A stretch of DNA of 64,000 nucleotides from Siphonodentalium dalli (lineage: Eukaryota; Mollusca; Scaphopoda; Gadilida; Siphonodentaliidae). Under the pieces are notes generated by a model that worked only from the letters and a program-made list of their open reading frames with translations, made no database searches and was not told where the DNA came from. Where the stretch lies: the NCBI GenBank assembly GCA_032622095.1, contig CP136062.1, positions 196,923,887 to 196,987,886 of the forward strand. Direction: 5' to 3'. Positions 32,265 to 44,390 of the stretch are shown piece by piece. The translations under genes were made by a program, and so were the position numbers. Numbering within the stretch: the first letter of the stretch is position 1; each line of letters starts with the position of its first letter.

Positions 32265-33784
32265 TATCTCCGTCAAAGGTATCTTGCCCACTGAACTATA
32301 TGGTATAATATAGAATTTTCTGGCAGGTGGAGGCCACGAGGAAAAATAAACACCTCTACGCACCTCAATCAAAGAACTGGATTGACCTGATAACCTACAA
32401 TATATACAATATCACATAAGCCAATGTATGTAATTACACCAGAAGACTAATACATGTTGGCCAGCTACAAGAGGGCCCAAACTAAACAAATAGTGGTGAC
32501 TTGGATTGAATATCCTGCAAATAAAATAGATACTGGTAGTTCCCGAAAGACATGGGAGACTGAGATGACCTCCCTTTCTGAGCTTAGAGCTATCAATGTA
32601 TCAGCTGTACACCCCCCAGAAGAATCAAATGTGCCAAGATGACCCACTAATGTAGATTCAAATAGGGCCGTGTAGTATTAGCGTGTACTAGAAAGGAAAC
32701 GTTGCATTGACCCTATAACCAGGAAGTAAAGGAATAAGCTATTCGTGGAATTACCCCATTTGCAGGTGACCCGTCAAGGAAGTCCCTGCCTGCCCGCGTT
32801 AGCCACAACATTGAGTGAATTACAGGCTTACGTAGTCCGGATGACCGCCGTGAATACCAATGGAGACACCCGCGCGTGGACACTAGCTCGTGCATACAAC
32901 CAATTTCGGAACATCTGTAATAAACCATTGAATACATGAACAAGAGGATCCTAATGAATCAGTGAACATTATGGACCATAAGCAGTCATTCACCAATTGA
33001 AAGGTCTAAATGAAGCCCCACCGTCGCTGTCAATGTGTCTCATGTCATGGAGAAGAAGAGAAGATAATGGGACGAGATGAAATCAGATAGACCGTTTAGA
33101 AAGGCTACGTCTAATCAACTGTCCGCTAAAGTAGGCAACAAGTGGTTGCAAACCTTGAGATTCAAGGAGAACCACGAAACCTATGCTCGTAATGATGCTC
33201 GCGAACTTTTCAAAGTTCAGTGCTGTATGACCAACCTGCTTCCGCATTCGATGCTCCCAAAAGGAAATGCATTTGGAGCCTGGCATTTATGTTTCACGAT
33301 TTCGTTTCCCAACCTGGCGATATTCAATATGTTGAAATACCGGCTAGCTCCAAAGTTAAACCCAACTGAGAAATCACAGGAAACATGCACCGTGATTGTG
33401 GCACAAGCCCAAAACCAGCCGAAACAGATGGCAGGTTGAACTATTGAAAAACAAAGACCCAGTTTTCTTTTCTCTCTATTCTTGATCTTCTGACGTACCC
33501 CCGACAGGTCGATGGTCCAAGGTACCCCTCCTGGGACGGATGGGATGCCCCTCCGATTGCACCTTGTTCTTGAGACAACCATCGCCCTAAGTGCGAAGCT
33601 AGTGGGCGAAGCATATGATCTGGCATCCTACAACCAATGCTAGTGAATACCTCGTGAAGATAGAAAACCAGTTGCTTTCTGAAGATGAGCATATGTCTAG
33701 GATGGATTCATATAGTGACCCATTGTATCAGTACCGCTCTTCGTGATATGACTGACCCATCATACAAAGATTATTCTTGAAGAC

Positions 33785-33992
33785 TATCGACATGGGTGAC
33801 ACTCTATTCCAGCCATGACCACGACCTCGCAGGTGCCGGATGGCACATTGAAAGAAACAATAACATATAAAGCAAGGAAATGAACTCTGCTCAATCCGAG
33901 AACAATAAAACTTTTGAATACCTGGCACGCTCCCAATGTCGCCCGGTTTGCAGTCCGATGGCCTAACCACTCGGCTACAGCGACACTTGTCT
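33785..33992 (-). mobile_element. tRNA-derived SINE fragment inside E1
   Basis: On the minus strand, GCTGTAGCCGAGTGGTTAGG resembles a Ser/Leu-type A box region, followed by CATCGGACTGC. The B box is degraded. The downstream body (TTTTATTGTTCTCGG..) matches the SINE at 54780-54975. Confidence 0.6.
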
Positions 33993-34539
33993 GCATCAGA
34001 GAACCCTGAACAACTATCTGAGCTCCCTCGTGAGCGCATGGATGGGTGACCCCAAAGGAATGTCCAAAGCATTTTTACCTCGGGGATAGAGCTACAGCTC
34101 GTCCCGATCCCGATCTCCATCAGTCCGAACTGGCGATGGGTTGTTAAGAGGGGCAGGATCCGAAGCATGCCTCCTACCAGAACGGCATCGGGGAACAAAT
34201 TCTTGTGCATCTTTAACAGGATTCAAACCTGGAGGTACTGGCTGCTATTTGATCAGAAGGCGCCCAGTAACTGGAATTCCAGGCCCACAGACCTGGAGTT
34301 GGCCAACAAGGAGGAAGCATGCTTGGGAATTTCAACCCCAGCCCAAGCCCAGCAGGGACCGAACGCATATAGGATTATCATAGGGACAGGGCGAACCCCC
34401 AGCCGTGCTGACCCCGAGATAGTGACTAGTAGCGATGGACAGCGCGTGGTTCAAATGTTAGATGGAAGCCACGGCCGCAACTGGGCACGCCAACCCGCCA
34501 ACAGTCGACCCGAGGCTTGAGTAGATTGACGTCCCTTAC

Positions 34540-34945
34540 GATAGTCCAGGGAGCGCACCAACTGTGACAATGGGTTCGATGGGTAGCCCCAACCCGCGCC
34601 CTGTTTGAGGTAACTATCGCCCCGAGTTGCTAAGCCAAAGAGGGGATCACCCTCGATAGGTGTCCTTGTCACAGAGGCAGCGGTACCCTCGAAACGAGGA
34701 AAACAGCATCTTCTGTATCTGGTTCTACTTACATCGTATCGGTATCTGTAGATATTACAGTGCAGGAACCATCTGGTTGTAGACGCACTGGTCCAGGTTA
34801 GTAGAGCAGAACACAGCCGTACCTGCCGAGGATACGAATTGGTGTCCCATTCGATAGTCCAGGGAGCGCACCAACTGTGGCCAATGGGTTCGATGGGTAG
34901 CCCCAACCCGCGCCCTGTTTGGTGTGACTATCGCCCGAGCGCTAA
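34540..34945. repeat. Two copies of a 100-bp hairpin module in E1
   Basis: GATAGTCCAGGGAGCGCACC at 34540 and 34853 is followed in both by GGGTTCGATGGGTAGCCCCA and a closing CTATCGCCC. The outer GATAGTCC..GACTATC pair can fold. Three further copies or part-copies lie in E2. Confidence 0.75.
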
Positions 34946-35449
34946 TTACGCCGATGAGGGGAACACTATATATCGATAAGTGTCAGTGTCCTGGTCTCAA
35001 AGGTTTCTTCTCTTCTCTTGGGACCCTCAAAATGAGGGGAAGTAGCTCTAGGGGAGCTACGGGGATCAGTGGTGACTCCAGTAGCGTTCTTTAATGTGCA
35101 CACTCTGAGGCGTGTACACGGGTCAGCTATTAACTTGTTCGCGCCCGATTGTGCATCGTACTGCACCCACGACAACATACCTGGACAAGTGTTGTAATGG
35201 GGGGGAAGTCGGCATTTTGCATTCAGATCTGTATTCAGTGATCTTGAATGAGACTTTTCAGCCTGACAAGCTTGGTATCTGACCGAGTTCTGACAATTGC
35301 TAACCATAAAAAAATACACCTGTTATTTTTATGTTGATAATGATAAGCACCTATCGATTGTTTTGCACGAAATCAATATTGTAAACAAATATTGTTAAGT
35401 TGAAACAATGAAAAAATTATTAACAAGTGTCAATTTACACTCTAGTATA

Positions 35450-36010
35450 CATAAAGCTTTTAGCGACGAAGCCGTCAGAAGCCGAAAGTAAGTCACCTAA
35501 TTTCGTGATACCTTATCGCACAGGCCAGAGCACGTGTCGCCTTCGCTTGGACCACGGAATACATTTCACATGTAAGCAATAGATTCTTGCAATAAAGATG
35601 AGCGTCTTTAGTCATATTCCAATGTGCATATATCATTCTGTCTTGGCGACTATAATATACCAAATTTTTTGGACAGATGCCATTTTGAATTTGTTAAAAA
35701 TATGGAAAACGAAATGACTTAAAACGAAAAGAGTTTTCACACAAAGCCGGGATATATTGCATATCCTTACAATCCGATTTCATAAGATTTTAATACTGCT
35801 TTCTTTCTGATAAATAAATTGTAGCTACAGTTTACCAAGCCGTCAGACCGCTGAAAGTAAGTCACTTAATTTTGTGATACTGTTACTAACCAAGCGTCGC
35901 ACGTGGTAATTTTGCTTCGACCACAGAAAATCGCACATGTGTGCAATCGATTCGTGCTATAAAGATTTTTAGCGTCTTTAGTCATATCCAAATGTGCATC
36001 TATTATTGAA
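35450..36010. repeat. Diverged 370-bp-spaced direct repeat near the right end of E1
   Basis: GAAAGTAAGTCACCTAATTT at 35481 recurs as GAAAGTAAGTCACTTAATTT at 35851, each followed by a GCGTCTTTAGTCATAT block. E2 has a single copy at 57210. Confidence 0.7.
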
Positions 36011-36429
36011 TAATTTATTCGTCCATTCCACGACAAATAGTATAAAAGATGCATTCGTTGAATTATGAACGTTCTCGATTGTTTAAAAACATGGACGCTA
36101 ACCGCTATAGCAACGCGAGTCAATTGCACAATTCAACATAATAATTAACGGAAAAAATGTTTTTTGTATAACACAAAAAACTGTCAACTTATCTTCGATG
36201 TGGTTCCTTCCGTTAACAAGGGAAAAGTGAGAATAACAATCTGGCGTTGAGTTTAAATGGACATTGGGAGATGACGTCATCAGAGGTTACCGGTCAGGAA
36301 ACAGGATAAAATGTACCACAGAATTATCGTTCCATTTTCATCGCGGGTTTGTTAACCCTTCCTTGTTAATATTGGGGATATACCATATAGTTCAGTGGGC
36401 AAGATACCTTTGACGGAGATATTGATTTG

Positions 36430-37300
36430 CAATATTGCATTTATTCCAATATCCAACTTTCCAGCTGTGACTGGGAGCTCTGCATTATAACGGCTTAGTG
36501 CAGACAATGGATTGTGTCATTGTAAAGTACCAACGCAACGGACCAATATATTCGTCTGAACACTACTTTATGTTCACATCATGCATTGATTTTCAGACCC
36601 CACCCCCAGAACAATGACTCATTCAACGTAACGCTGTAATTCTTCATGAAACGACTTGCGTCAGGTTAACAGCAGACATCAATTATCAGGAATGATCCAT
36701 GTGTTGTGTCATCATAAGGCCTTTGAAGTTTTTAACATCCTATTTACAGTGTTTATAGTTTTCTCTCTGGGCAGCTGACCTGAAATATATAAACAATCAA
36801 TTACCTGTAAGATTGAACAAACTGTTGTTCAGGCTGCGGCAGCCTTGTTAAACCAAAAGAATATTTTATCAAAGATATGTGCATAATATCACGAAATTGT
36901 TAAAGCTAATGTCAGTGCAGTCTCATTGATTCGGGTTGTCAGTTTTTAAGGAAGCCCCTTTGAACTTGGTAGGTCTCAAAATAATAATCAACACCAATGA
37001 GCCGATTCAATTCTCCCACAACTAAGCTAAGAGTGGGGGATACAAATTGGGCTGCAATTATTAAAATCTTTTTTGCCAGTCCTAACCAATGTAGAAGATA
37101 CAACCAGGTAGTTCATCAGTATTTTTTATTTTCTTCATTTTCAACAAGAAATTAATCTGAAATATCTGGTTATATTAGATGTTTTTTGACAACCCAAATT
37201 ATAATAATTATATCATTAAAACTAATAACTCTTGAAAAAACTGACATTATTTTTGTGAAATCATGTTTAAAAATTAAGTTTTTATTTTGGCATTGGCCTT
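36430..37300. other. Intron, no feature recognised
   Basis: Sequence between E1 and the terminal exon of the unrecognised gene. An AG/GT-bounded 31-bp piece near 36591 has the wrong phase. Nothing else is seen. Confidence 0.4.
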
Positions 37301-37381
37301 TTGAATCTTTTAACAAATTTGGTATTGACAGAATACCATATGATTGAATTGAAATCTTCTCTCCTATTAATTATTTTGCAG

Positions 37382-37452
37382 GTGAACAAGTTTGTTTGTT
37401 GGTTGACCTTACCATGCAGATGAAAAAAGTCGTGCCGATTAATTTTGAATAG
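37382..37452 (+). CDS. Terminal coding exon of an unrecognised gene
   Basis: The acceptor TATTAATTATTTTGCAG ends at 37381. Two bases complete a split Gly codon; then come 22 codons (EQVCLLVDLTMQMKKVVPI and NFE) and TAG at 37450-37452. The segment is hydrophobic then basic, with no signal or transmembrane pattern long enough to call. The phase matches the 30566-30625 exon. The first downstream AATAAA I can point to is at 38631, so the 3' UTR may include the 31-bp tandem array. Tail-to-tail with the SWIB gene. Confidence 0.5.
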
Positions 37453-37526
37453 TTTGGACAGAATCAATTTCAATGTCAAAGACGGCAGTCAATCATCCAA
37501 CATATCTTGATCTCAACACTTTTGAT

Positions 37527-37693
37527 GCCACGCAGCACCACAGATAGACACCCTAGTGCCACGCAGCACCACAGATAGACACCCTAGTGCCACGCAGCAC
37601 CACAGATAGACACCCTAGTGCCACGCAGCACCACAGATAGACACCCTAGTGCCACGCAGCACCACAGATAGACACCCTAGTGCCACGCATTCT
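37527..37693. repeat. 31-bp tandem repeat, five perfect copies plus a partial
   Basis: Units beginning GCCACGCAGCACCACAGATA start at 37527, 37558, 37589, 37620 and 37651 with no substitutions visible; a sixth begins at 37682 and breaks after 10 bases. Perfect identity implies recent expansion. Confidence 0.95.
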
Positions 37694-37699
37694 ATTCAT

Positions 37700-39250
37700 G
37701 TATACATAGATTGTGGGTGTATATGGTTAAGTTGGTGTATCTCAAGTATTGTTGGGTATATTTTGTTCAAATTTCACGAGTGAGTGGACATATGGTTGTG
37801 TATATTCAGTTGTTTACAGGCAAATATCCACGATAAAATAATTCAACCACTAGTATTTTGCATTGAATATTATTGTACTATTACCAGTTGTTATATCGTA
37901 GGCATTGACACACATCCTACCTTTAGAATTTATATTATAACCACATCCGAATGACCATGCTCATCACCATGGGTGCAGACCTACTATTATATATATGATC
38001 CAATTTATGTGGATTTAGGCAGGGATGTTTCATTTTATTTGTCCTACATGTATCTGCTACACTTTCTGTTGTTATGTTCAGGTATGAATACTACATAACC
38101 TATATGGGGCATAATTTGCCACCTTTAACTGCCCATAAGGGTTTTGTGGTCATGGCGGCCATCTTGAATTTGCACCGGTATGTCTGCATTTCAGATACCG
38201 TTATATCCAGGCTTACAATGGAACAAATAGCTAACAGAAATATTATATGCTGTAGCTATTTGTATTTTGTTTCAATTTCACTAATAGGTGTTTGTAATTG
38301 ATTAGCACATGGCATGGAGTATATTTTTATGACAACCTTTGATCAAGTCACACGACCACTAACTACTGTATGCATTTATCCATTAAATATGTCTACCAAG
38401 CAATTTTCCCAAGTCGAGACAATTTTGTTTTGTCAGACGAGCAACAACCGAATACAGAGCAATGCCACTACCAAAGAAACAAGCTTGTTTGAACTGGTAT
38501 GACTTCAAACTATATGCCCTAGAAATTGTTTTCCAGTATGGCGCATTATCATATACCCTCCCACCTCCCCTACCTCACCATTGTTATGTAACCAAGTATA
38601 CCCTTGCAGATCTTATCTGGATATCATTTCAATAAATACCACTCAATCATACATTAGAACTCAACCAATTTGATGCTTCCAACCACCAAAATAACTCATA
38701 CTGTGATATTATCAGTCGTATTTGCATTTCTTCGATGTCGTGTATATCCCGAACAACATGAACTACCTTCTATGAGCATTATATGTCCCAGAAAGACGCA
38801 ATGAAGTCATAAAAAATACTACTTAGAACAGAATCTAAACACTTGTTATGCCATTTGTATTTATTGATGTTCCAGAATCAGAAATGGAAATACCCACGAT
38901 TGTCCGGTAACGGTTTATTGCATTACCTTAAAATGAAACTATTTAAAAACTTCATGCATGGCTTTCTATTCATTTTAATCATAGAAATTTATGTAGTAAC
39001 ATAAATGATTCAGAAAGATGATACCTCTAAATTTTCTTCCCACGGTCTACAGGTGCAATTTTTACGTGACCGCTGATAAAACAATTTAACCGGCACAAAC
39101 GAAACAATCTCAAATTTATCAACAATATACAAACAAAAAATCTTCTGTGTGTTTTTTCAGACACCTCTTAACAAATTATGTATACCGAAGTTTTGGTTTG
39201 AACGAGTCATGTCTCTTTAATATAAGAGAACAATGCTTCTCAGTACTTCA
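37700..39250. other. Convergent intergenic region
   Basis: Candidate polyadenylation signals are AATAAA at 38631 on the + strand and TTTATT at 38913-38918 (AATAAA on the - strand, for the SWIB gene). Short ORFs here have no family resemblance. Confidence 0.4.
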
Positions 39251-39685
39251 TTAAAGATACATAATCCAAATAAACGCTCGCAAATTACAATTTCCTTGGC
39301 TTCTGGGTTAAAAAATATTTGATTCGAGTTGATGAACCCACCCAGAGTGATCAGATATCGATTTTTGAAATCTAATATTTTTAATTTTTTGATCAGTCGA
39401 CGAGGAGACTGTCTCAGACCAAATTGCTGATGAAGATGGATAACTCTAAAATCAAGTGGCTTTTTGTGTCAGATATTTGAGAAACCGGCAATATTTCGTT
39501 GAACAAAATGTTGAAAAATAACCTGTTTCGGGTAATTTTATACTAGAGTTGACAGTGGTTAGCATTATTTTTGGGCAATTAATTGCTTCTGATAACATTA
39601 GCAGCATTTCAAATAAATTTGTTGTCCTTGGAACCTGATGACAATGGGGACCATCAAATCATATTGAGTACCTTTAATATATATT
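39250..39685 (+). repeat. Dispersed repeat family G, copy 2
   Basis: Matches 19541-19985, including AAACGCTCGCAAATTAC, GATCAGTCGACGAGGAGA and GAGTACCTTTAATATA. Its left part (AAAGATACATAATCCAAATA) is uninterrupted, so it gives the pre-insertion state of the piggyBac-like MITE at 17.9 kb. It would lie in the SWIB gene 3' UTR if that extends past 39685. Confidence 0.75.
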
Positions 39686-39727
39686 ACATCAAGTGCCTAT
39701 ATTTGAACATTACCTTTTGACTTTTTA

Positions 39728-39804
39728 TCAGCTAGGAGTTACATCTACGTCTATGTGTCGTGTAAGGTACTTCATCATGCCAAACAATCGAACTCGTTTC
39801 TTTC
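39728..39804 (-). CDS. SWIB/MDM2-domain protein, terminal coding exon
   Basis: On the minus strand the acceptor TATATCTTGCAG precedes two bases that complete Gly, then 24 codons and TGA. The peptide KKRVRLFGMMKYLTRHIDV carries the conserved C-terminal SWIB helix (R-x-F-G-M-M-K-Y-L). A short acidic-polar tail DVTPS ends the protein. The phase matches the previous exon exactly. SWIB proteins act in chromatin remodelling or related nuclear complexes; small SWIB-only or DEK_C+SWIB proteins are the likeliest relatives because the domain is at the extreme C-terminus. Confidence 0.92.
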
Positions 39805-40245
39805 CTGCAAGATATATTAAGCAAATGGTCAGGCTGACATTAGGGCCCTGTGAATGGACAATTTGCTGCAGATTCAAAATCTGATAACAAATCGGGTGCC
39901 GATGTCGATATCGAATCGGCTAGCTATAAGTGCAGAATGTAGGTCTACCGTCTACGAAGTGAGTCCAGATTTTATTATTATAAGGCATTTGGAAATTTCA
40001 TTGTAAGTATGCTGAAATAAAATTAAGTTATATACATTTCAAATGAGTTATCACCAGTAAATCTTGATCCTGTTTTATATCAATACCGTATAATCTGCAG
40101 ACATATTTGTGGCATGATAGCGCGACAATAAATAGTGATATATTTATATGTGCGTGTACAGCCACAATGAAGTTTGCACAAATTAGGCACATAAAGAACT
40201 ATACCCATCCAGATAACAAAATTAACTAATCATAAAATCTTTTCG

Positions 40246-40461
40246 ATGGTATACCTAAGTGAACCAACCTCTAATATTACAAAATTAGTGTGTTACGAGA
40301 AATATCCTGAATGCATCAAACAATATATTGTTAATCATCTTAGGTGGTCTGACGATCCGAGAGAGACAATTCTTCTATTTTATTCCGAAAGAGGTCTTGT
40401 ATGTGGACAGATAAAAATTGTGCCCTTCGTAAAAGATTGGCGATGCAAAGACCTACCATGA
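40246..40461 (+). CDS. Small unrecognised ORF, 71 codons
   Basis: MVYLSEPTSN to CKDLP, with a plausible mixed composition (KQYIVNHLRWSDDPRE). It lies in the last SWIB intron on the opposite strand. No homolog known to me, no clear promoter. Might be a transposon remnant or chance. Confidence 0.2.
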   Translation: MVYLSEPTSNITKLVCYEKYPECIKQYIVNHLRWSDDPRETILLFYSERGLVCGQIKIVPFVKDWRCKDLP

Positions 40462-40530
40462 ACTAGAGTGATCACATAGTGAATCAATGTTCTCAGTAAT
40501 GCAATATTGCAGGTTTGAACTAAAGAAAAC

Positions 40531-40626
40531 ATGGCTAAGACTGTTGCAGACAGTGTTGTGAGCGATGAGTATGTTGCGAGTATCACGTTTTCTGTGGTTT
40601 TTGCATTTTTCGGCATCAAAACATGA
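40531..40626 (+). CDS. Tiny ORF with hydrophobic C-terminal half
   Basis: Thirty-one codons from GAAAACATGG (good start context), peptide MAKTVADSVVSDEYVASITF then SVVFAFFGIKT. An acceptor-like ATATTGCAG lies 20 bp upstream. Could be a micro-ORF or chance. Confidence 0.15.
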   Translation: MAKTVADSVVSDEYVASITFSVVFAFFGIKT

Positions 40627-40937
40627 ACTTGATTGTCGTGGAATTACATCATACTTCGGGCCTCCTGTTTTGTTAATATTATTGTGTAATAGTCATAGTC
40701 AATATTTTCAAGCATAAGTTGCTTTGAAGTGATAACAATATTTACTCGAATAGCCTTAACAGTTACATCCATTTCTGGCATGTCCGTCATTCTCCGTAAT
40801 CTGAAATGATGGCGACTTCTGAGTAAACCTCAGCAATTAGGTCTCTTTCATTTTCTTGTGTTAAGACCCTATGACGGGCCGTGTGAATTGATAAATGCTA
40901 TTACATTTGTTCTAATATAGCATCAGATGAGAAATCA

Positions 40938-41000
40938 TGGATGACACACCACTGGTGACAGCTTACGGCTTTGCCCTTCATGTACAGAAGACTTCACAGG
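40938..41000 (+). CDS. Exon-like segment, possible first coding exon
   Basis: MDDTPLVTAYGFALHVQKTS plus Gln is followed by CAG|GTGAAT, a fair donor. Without splicing the frame stops at 41105. Opposite strand to the SWIB gene, inside its last intron. Weak. Confidence 0.2.
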
Positions 41001-41081
41001 TGAATATGCTGTCTGCAACCATATACTTGGTATCAATTTGTCATTTTTCAGAACACCTAACTTCGCGTGGGCTTCTCCCAA

Positions 41082-41445
41082 AATATGTCACACTGTCATG
41101 TTAATTGTTTGACTGGACGCTTTCATCTCATAGTGAATTCCAATTGGTACTAATGACTCAGAATCCAATGGTTTGGAAATAGAAACTCTACCAACAGGTA
41201 ATCATAACCACCATATATGTTATATATAAGTTTTCGGAGATTGGTGAATATGTGTAGCGCATAATATGTCACACTGTCATGTTAATCATTCGGCTGGAGG
41301 CTTTCATGTCATAGTGAATTCCAATTGGTGCTATTGACTCAGAATCCTTTGGTATGGAAATAGAAACTCTACCAACAAGTAATCATAACAACAATATAAT
41401 GTTCTATATATGCTTTTGGAAATTGGTGAATATGTATAGCGCATA
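41082..41445. repeat. 181-bp direct tandem duplication
   Basis: AATATGTCACACTGTCATG at 41082 and 41263, with matching CATAGTGAATTCCAATTGGT and GAAACTCTACCAACA in both units. Diverged by scattered substitutions. Confidence 0.88.
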
Positions 41446-41970
41446 TTACAAAACTGTGAATTAGAGGAGTAGAAAAAGAATTTGCAAACCTTTTCAGTGA
41501 ACAAGCCCATTGGCAGTTTACATCCAAGTTTTGCACCGATACATTTCATTTTCCACATATTCATGATCAGAAAGAGGGCAGATGCATGGGACATTATCTC
41601 CAAAAAGAATAAACAAAATACTAATATAGAGACCTTATATACTCTGATAAGTCTTACTGTAGTCATAGAAATTATTTTCAACTGTTTTCAGCTTTCTTCA
41701 CCTAAGGCCATTAAAATAAAATATCTGTGTTCTCAGGCAATTAGATCTCAATTTTGAGAAGAGTGAGAGAGGCTATTTTTTTTTTCTCATATAAATCTGA
41801 AAAAGATGCTCAAGAAAGAAACAAAAAATCATTTTGGCTGTTCAAGTCCAATATATATACTACTATCAGAAAATATTGAAAAAATTGTTTTACGAGGCTT
41901 TTTAAAAGAACATTTCAGTGATTAGGGAGGTTTTTTGCATTTGCATAGCCTATACAGCGTATGATTGGTG
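41446..41970. other. SWIB intron, no feature recognised
   Basis: AT-rich intron sequence; ORFs on both strands are shadows without domains. Confidence 0.4.
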
Positions 41971-41976
41971 ACTCAC

Positions 41977-42031
41977 CAAATAAAGACTCTAGCTGCTTAT
42001 CACAGACCATAAACTGTCGGTTTCTTGGATC
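41977..42031 (-). CDS. SWIB/MDM2-domain protein, exon (third of the four in the window)
   Basis: Minus strand: acceptor ATTTTGTTTTAG, exon of 55 bp, donor GTGAGT. It encodes DPRNRQFMVCDKQLESLF plus the first base of Gly. This is the central SWIB segment (DP-x-N-[KR]-x-x-x-x-C-D-x-x-L-x-x-[LV]-F). It begins in phase 0, as the previous exon requires, and leaves phase 1 for the next. A hAT-like MITE lies 140 bp upstream in the gene direction, then the giant foldback. Confidence 0.93.
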
Positions 42032-42171
42032 CTAAAACAAAATGTAACCAGTCAAAGATTAAATGCAGCTGCCTCACCAAGACACAGGGACATTAAATGC
42101 ATTTGATGTTGTTTGGATATATTTTTAAAAGTAGACAGGTGCAAATTTACAAATTCACTGATACTAGTAGC

Positions 42172-42606
42172 CAGGCCTGCAAATAGTGTGTCAGTCATTT
42201 CCAGAATGAGGTCCCCAGAGGGTGAATTTAGTGATGCTATCCTGCATAACAGGCTAGCATCACTCTGGGGGGACCTCATTCTGCTTAGGCCTCATCTTCT
42301 TGGAAGTATCCATCATCTCAAATTAACATTGTTTTTGTTACTTTTTCCCTTCTGGGAAGTTTTTATATCCCATAATTTGCATAAGACAAAATGCAAAATC
42401 GAGGTGACTAATATATTAACATCACCAACTTCAATTGGGGAAATTCAATCTGATCCTAGGTCTCCCATAACATTTGAGGCCTAAGCAGAATGAGGTTCCC
42501 AGAGGGTGAATTTGGTGATGCTAGCCCTCTGTGCAGGATAGCATCACTAAATTCACCGGCTGGGGACCTCATTCTGCAAATGACATACACACTATTTGCA
42601 GGCGAG
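42172..42606. mobile_element. hAT-like MITE family B, full copy with 8-bp TSD
   Basis: CAGGCCTGCAAATAGTGTG to its inverse CACACTATTTGCAGGC, flanked by CTAGTAGC (42164-42171) and CTGGTAGC (42607-42614). Two cassettes inside. It abuts the left end of the giant foldback. Confidence 0.85.
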
Positions 42607-44390
42607 CTGGTAGCCTCCTATAGTCAACTGTTGTAGTTAGGGAGCCCACATATGTTCTATTTACACTTTTGCGTACAAAAGGTTTGACCCCCTAAAGTTG
42701 GTACCAATAATGGAACATTCTGAAAAACCGATTTCTTAAGTTGCGCATTCCTGGGGTTTAGGGGCCGCTGAACCCCAAAAAGTGAAAAAAATCACTTCTA
42801 TTTACACTTCTGCGTACATCGATGAATTTTGGTTTGATGATACTCCTAAGTGTACTGATTAAGAAAACACAACTTAAGAAAGGGATTTTCCTGGGGTTTT
42901 CAGATAAGAAAGGGGGTCCCATGCTGAACCCCAAAACGTGATTTTACACTTTTTTTTACACTTTCGCGTACATCCATAATTTTTGGTCTCAAAGTACTTT
43001 GATATATACTAATTATAAAAACACAACTTAAGAAACCCCTGGAACGTTGCACTATTACAACCAATACATCCCTAAATCGATACGATCAACTTAAGAAATA
43101 TATATTCATGTCGTTTTCTGATAAGAACGAGACTTGTTACACCCCCCCCCCCACAACCCGATCCATTTTCTAGAACTATAAGTGAGCCAGTTTTTATGAA
43201 AATTATAGCGGGAAAATCTAGTAAAATGTATACAAATGTATATATTTTCGTGAAGCTAAGACATAATGACACTTTTTTGGGCCAAAATTGAAACTCACCA
43301 TCCAATATGGCCACCAAAATGGCGGCCGGAAGTTGAAAATATGACATTTTTTCACAAATATCTTCTAGATCAATTCATGCTGTTTGGAACTGGTTGAGTA
43401 ATGCAACTTTATTTTGTGTTTTGTATATTAACTGATCATTGGACCAATTAAATATGGAATTATTGGGGTCCTAACCCCTTCCAATCCCTCAAAGATTTGA
43501 TTGTACAGAATGCGGTATAACATTTCACAAAAAATCACAATTGGGATTCTAGTCACATTTCAACAAGAAATGAACAGAACTTTGTAATGTAAGTGAGGCA
43601 TATCATTACCTATGAATATTCCAAATCACTGGAACCAAAATTCTTACTTTGGCTCAAAATGGCTGCCAATATGGCCGCCAAAATATGGAAAATGGTAAAT
43701 ATTACACCAGCGTGTCCTGCAATCGCTTACAAGTTGTGTTGATGTATAAAATTGGCTATTCTGCATTCTATGCATTGAATACTAACATTTCTGATGCACC
43801 ATGGTTAATTGTTACTATTTTCACCACTGACATCGTCAAAAATATTGGACTTTTCTCTCACAAACTTGACATAAATATTGGCAAAAATTCAGTTTTCAGG
43901 TTTGGACCATTTTTTCAGGTAAAATATAACTATCTTTGGACTGAAAGGTGTTTATTGTTTTGGTCTATCTTAAATGTGTCGCACTACGGTGTTTGTAGAC
44001 CAAATTGCTCAAAATGGCTTCCAAAATGGCAACCAAATTTGTAAAATGCTAATGTTTTACATATATCCCGAACATTCTCTGCATTATCCGAAAAGGTAGC
44101 AAATTGTGACTCTCTTGGTTATTATACGTGTTAGTTAATTAACTGACAACTTCTATTCCCAGTTGTCCCAGTTCCATATGGGGCATGACAAATTCATTTT
44201 AAAGTATGTAATTTTGCAGAGAACCTCTTTTGTGATTTTGGCCATATTTATTGAAAGGAAATGGGCAGAACTTTGAGACAGAACTGAGATGGACCATAAT
44301 CTTTGGCTATTCTGGTCCATTATGATAAAACAAATGTCAACAGGATACAGTGTGGATGCCAAGATCGTAGCCAGGGAGTTACTCTGTGAT

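Larger units (their letters stand above)
31920..36424. mobile_element. Large TIR element family E, member 1 (about 4.5 kb)
   Basis: The left end (31960-32150) matches the right end (36225-36424) inverted over about 190 bp: TATCTTGCCCACTGAACTAT, TTGTTAATATTGG, GATGACGTCATCTCCCAATG. The interior is visibly GC-richer than its surroundings and collinear with the 52.4-57.8 kb member. ORFs (up to about 160 codons) are unrelated to any transposase I know. Internal pieces are a tRNA-like SINE, repeated hairpin modules and a 370-bp-spaced duplication. It is a non-autonomous DNA element or decayed copy. Superfamily unknown; TSD not resolved. Confidence 0.82.

Noticed and set aside
33077-34906. Several 80-160 codon ORFs in element E1, and similar ones in E2
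   Set aside because: Frames are not conserved between E1 and E2, they overlap on both strands, and some are translations of the tRNA-like SINE or hairpin module. No transposase motif was found.
36591-36621. 31-bp AG/GT-bounded piece in the intron of the unrecognised gene
   Set aside because: Including it would break the phase between the 30566 and 37382 exons, which already agree without it.
37527-37693. CRISPR-like array
   Set aside because: Units are directly abutting 31-bp repeats with no variable spacers, and the context is an animal genome.
43649-44044. 131-codon ORF inside the giant foldback
   Set aside because: It lies in the repeated arm; the corresponding mirror sequence in the other arm is not open in the same way. 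Its composition follows the AATGGCGGCC repeat words. No domain.
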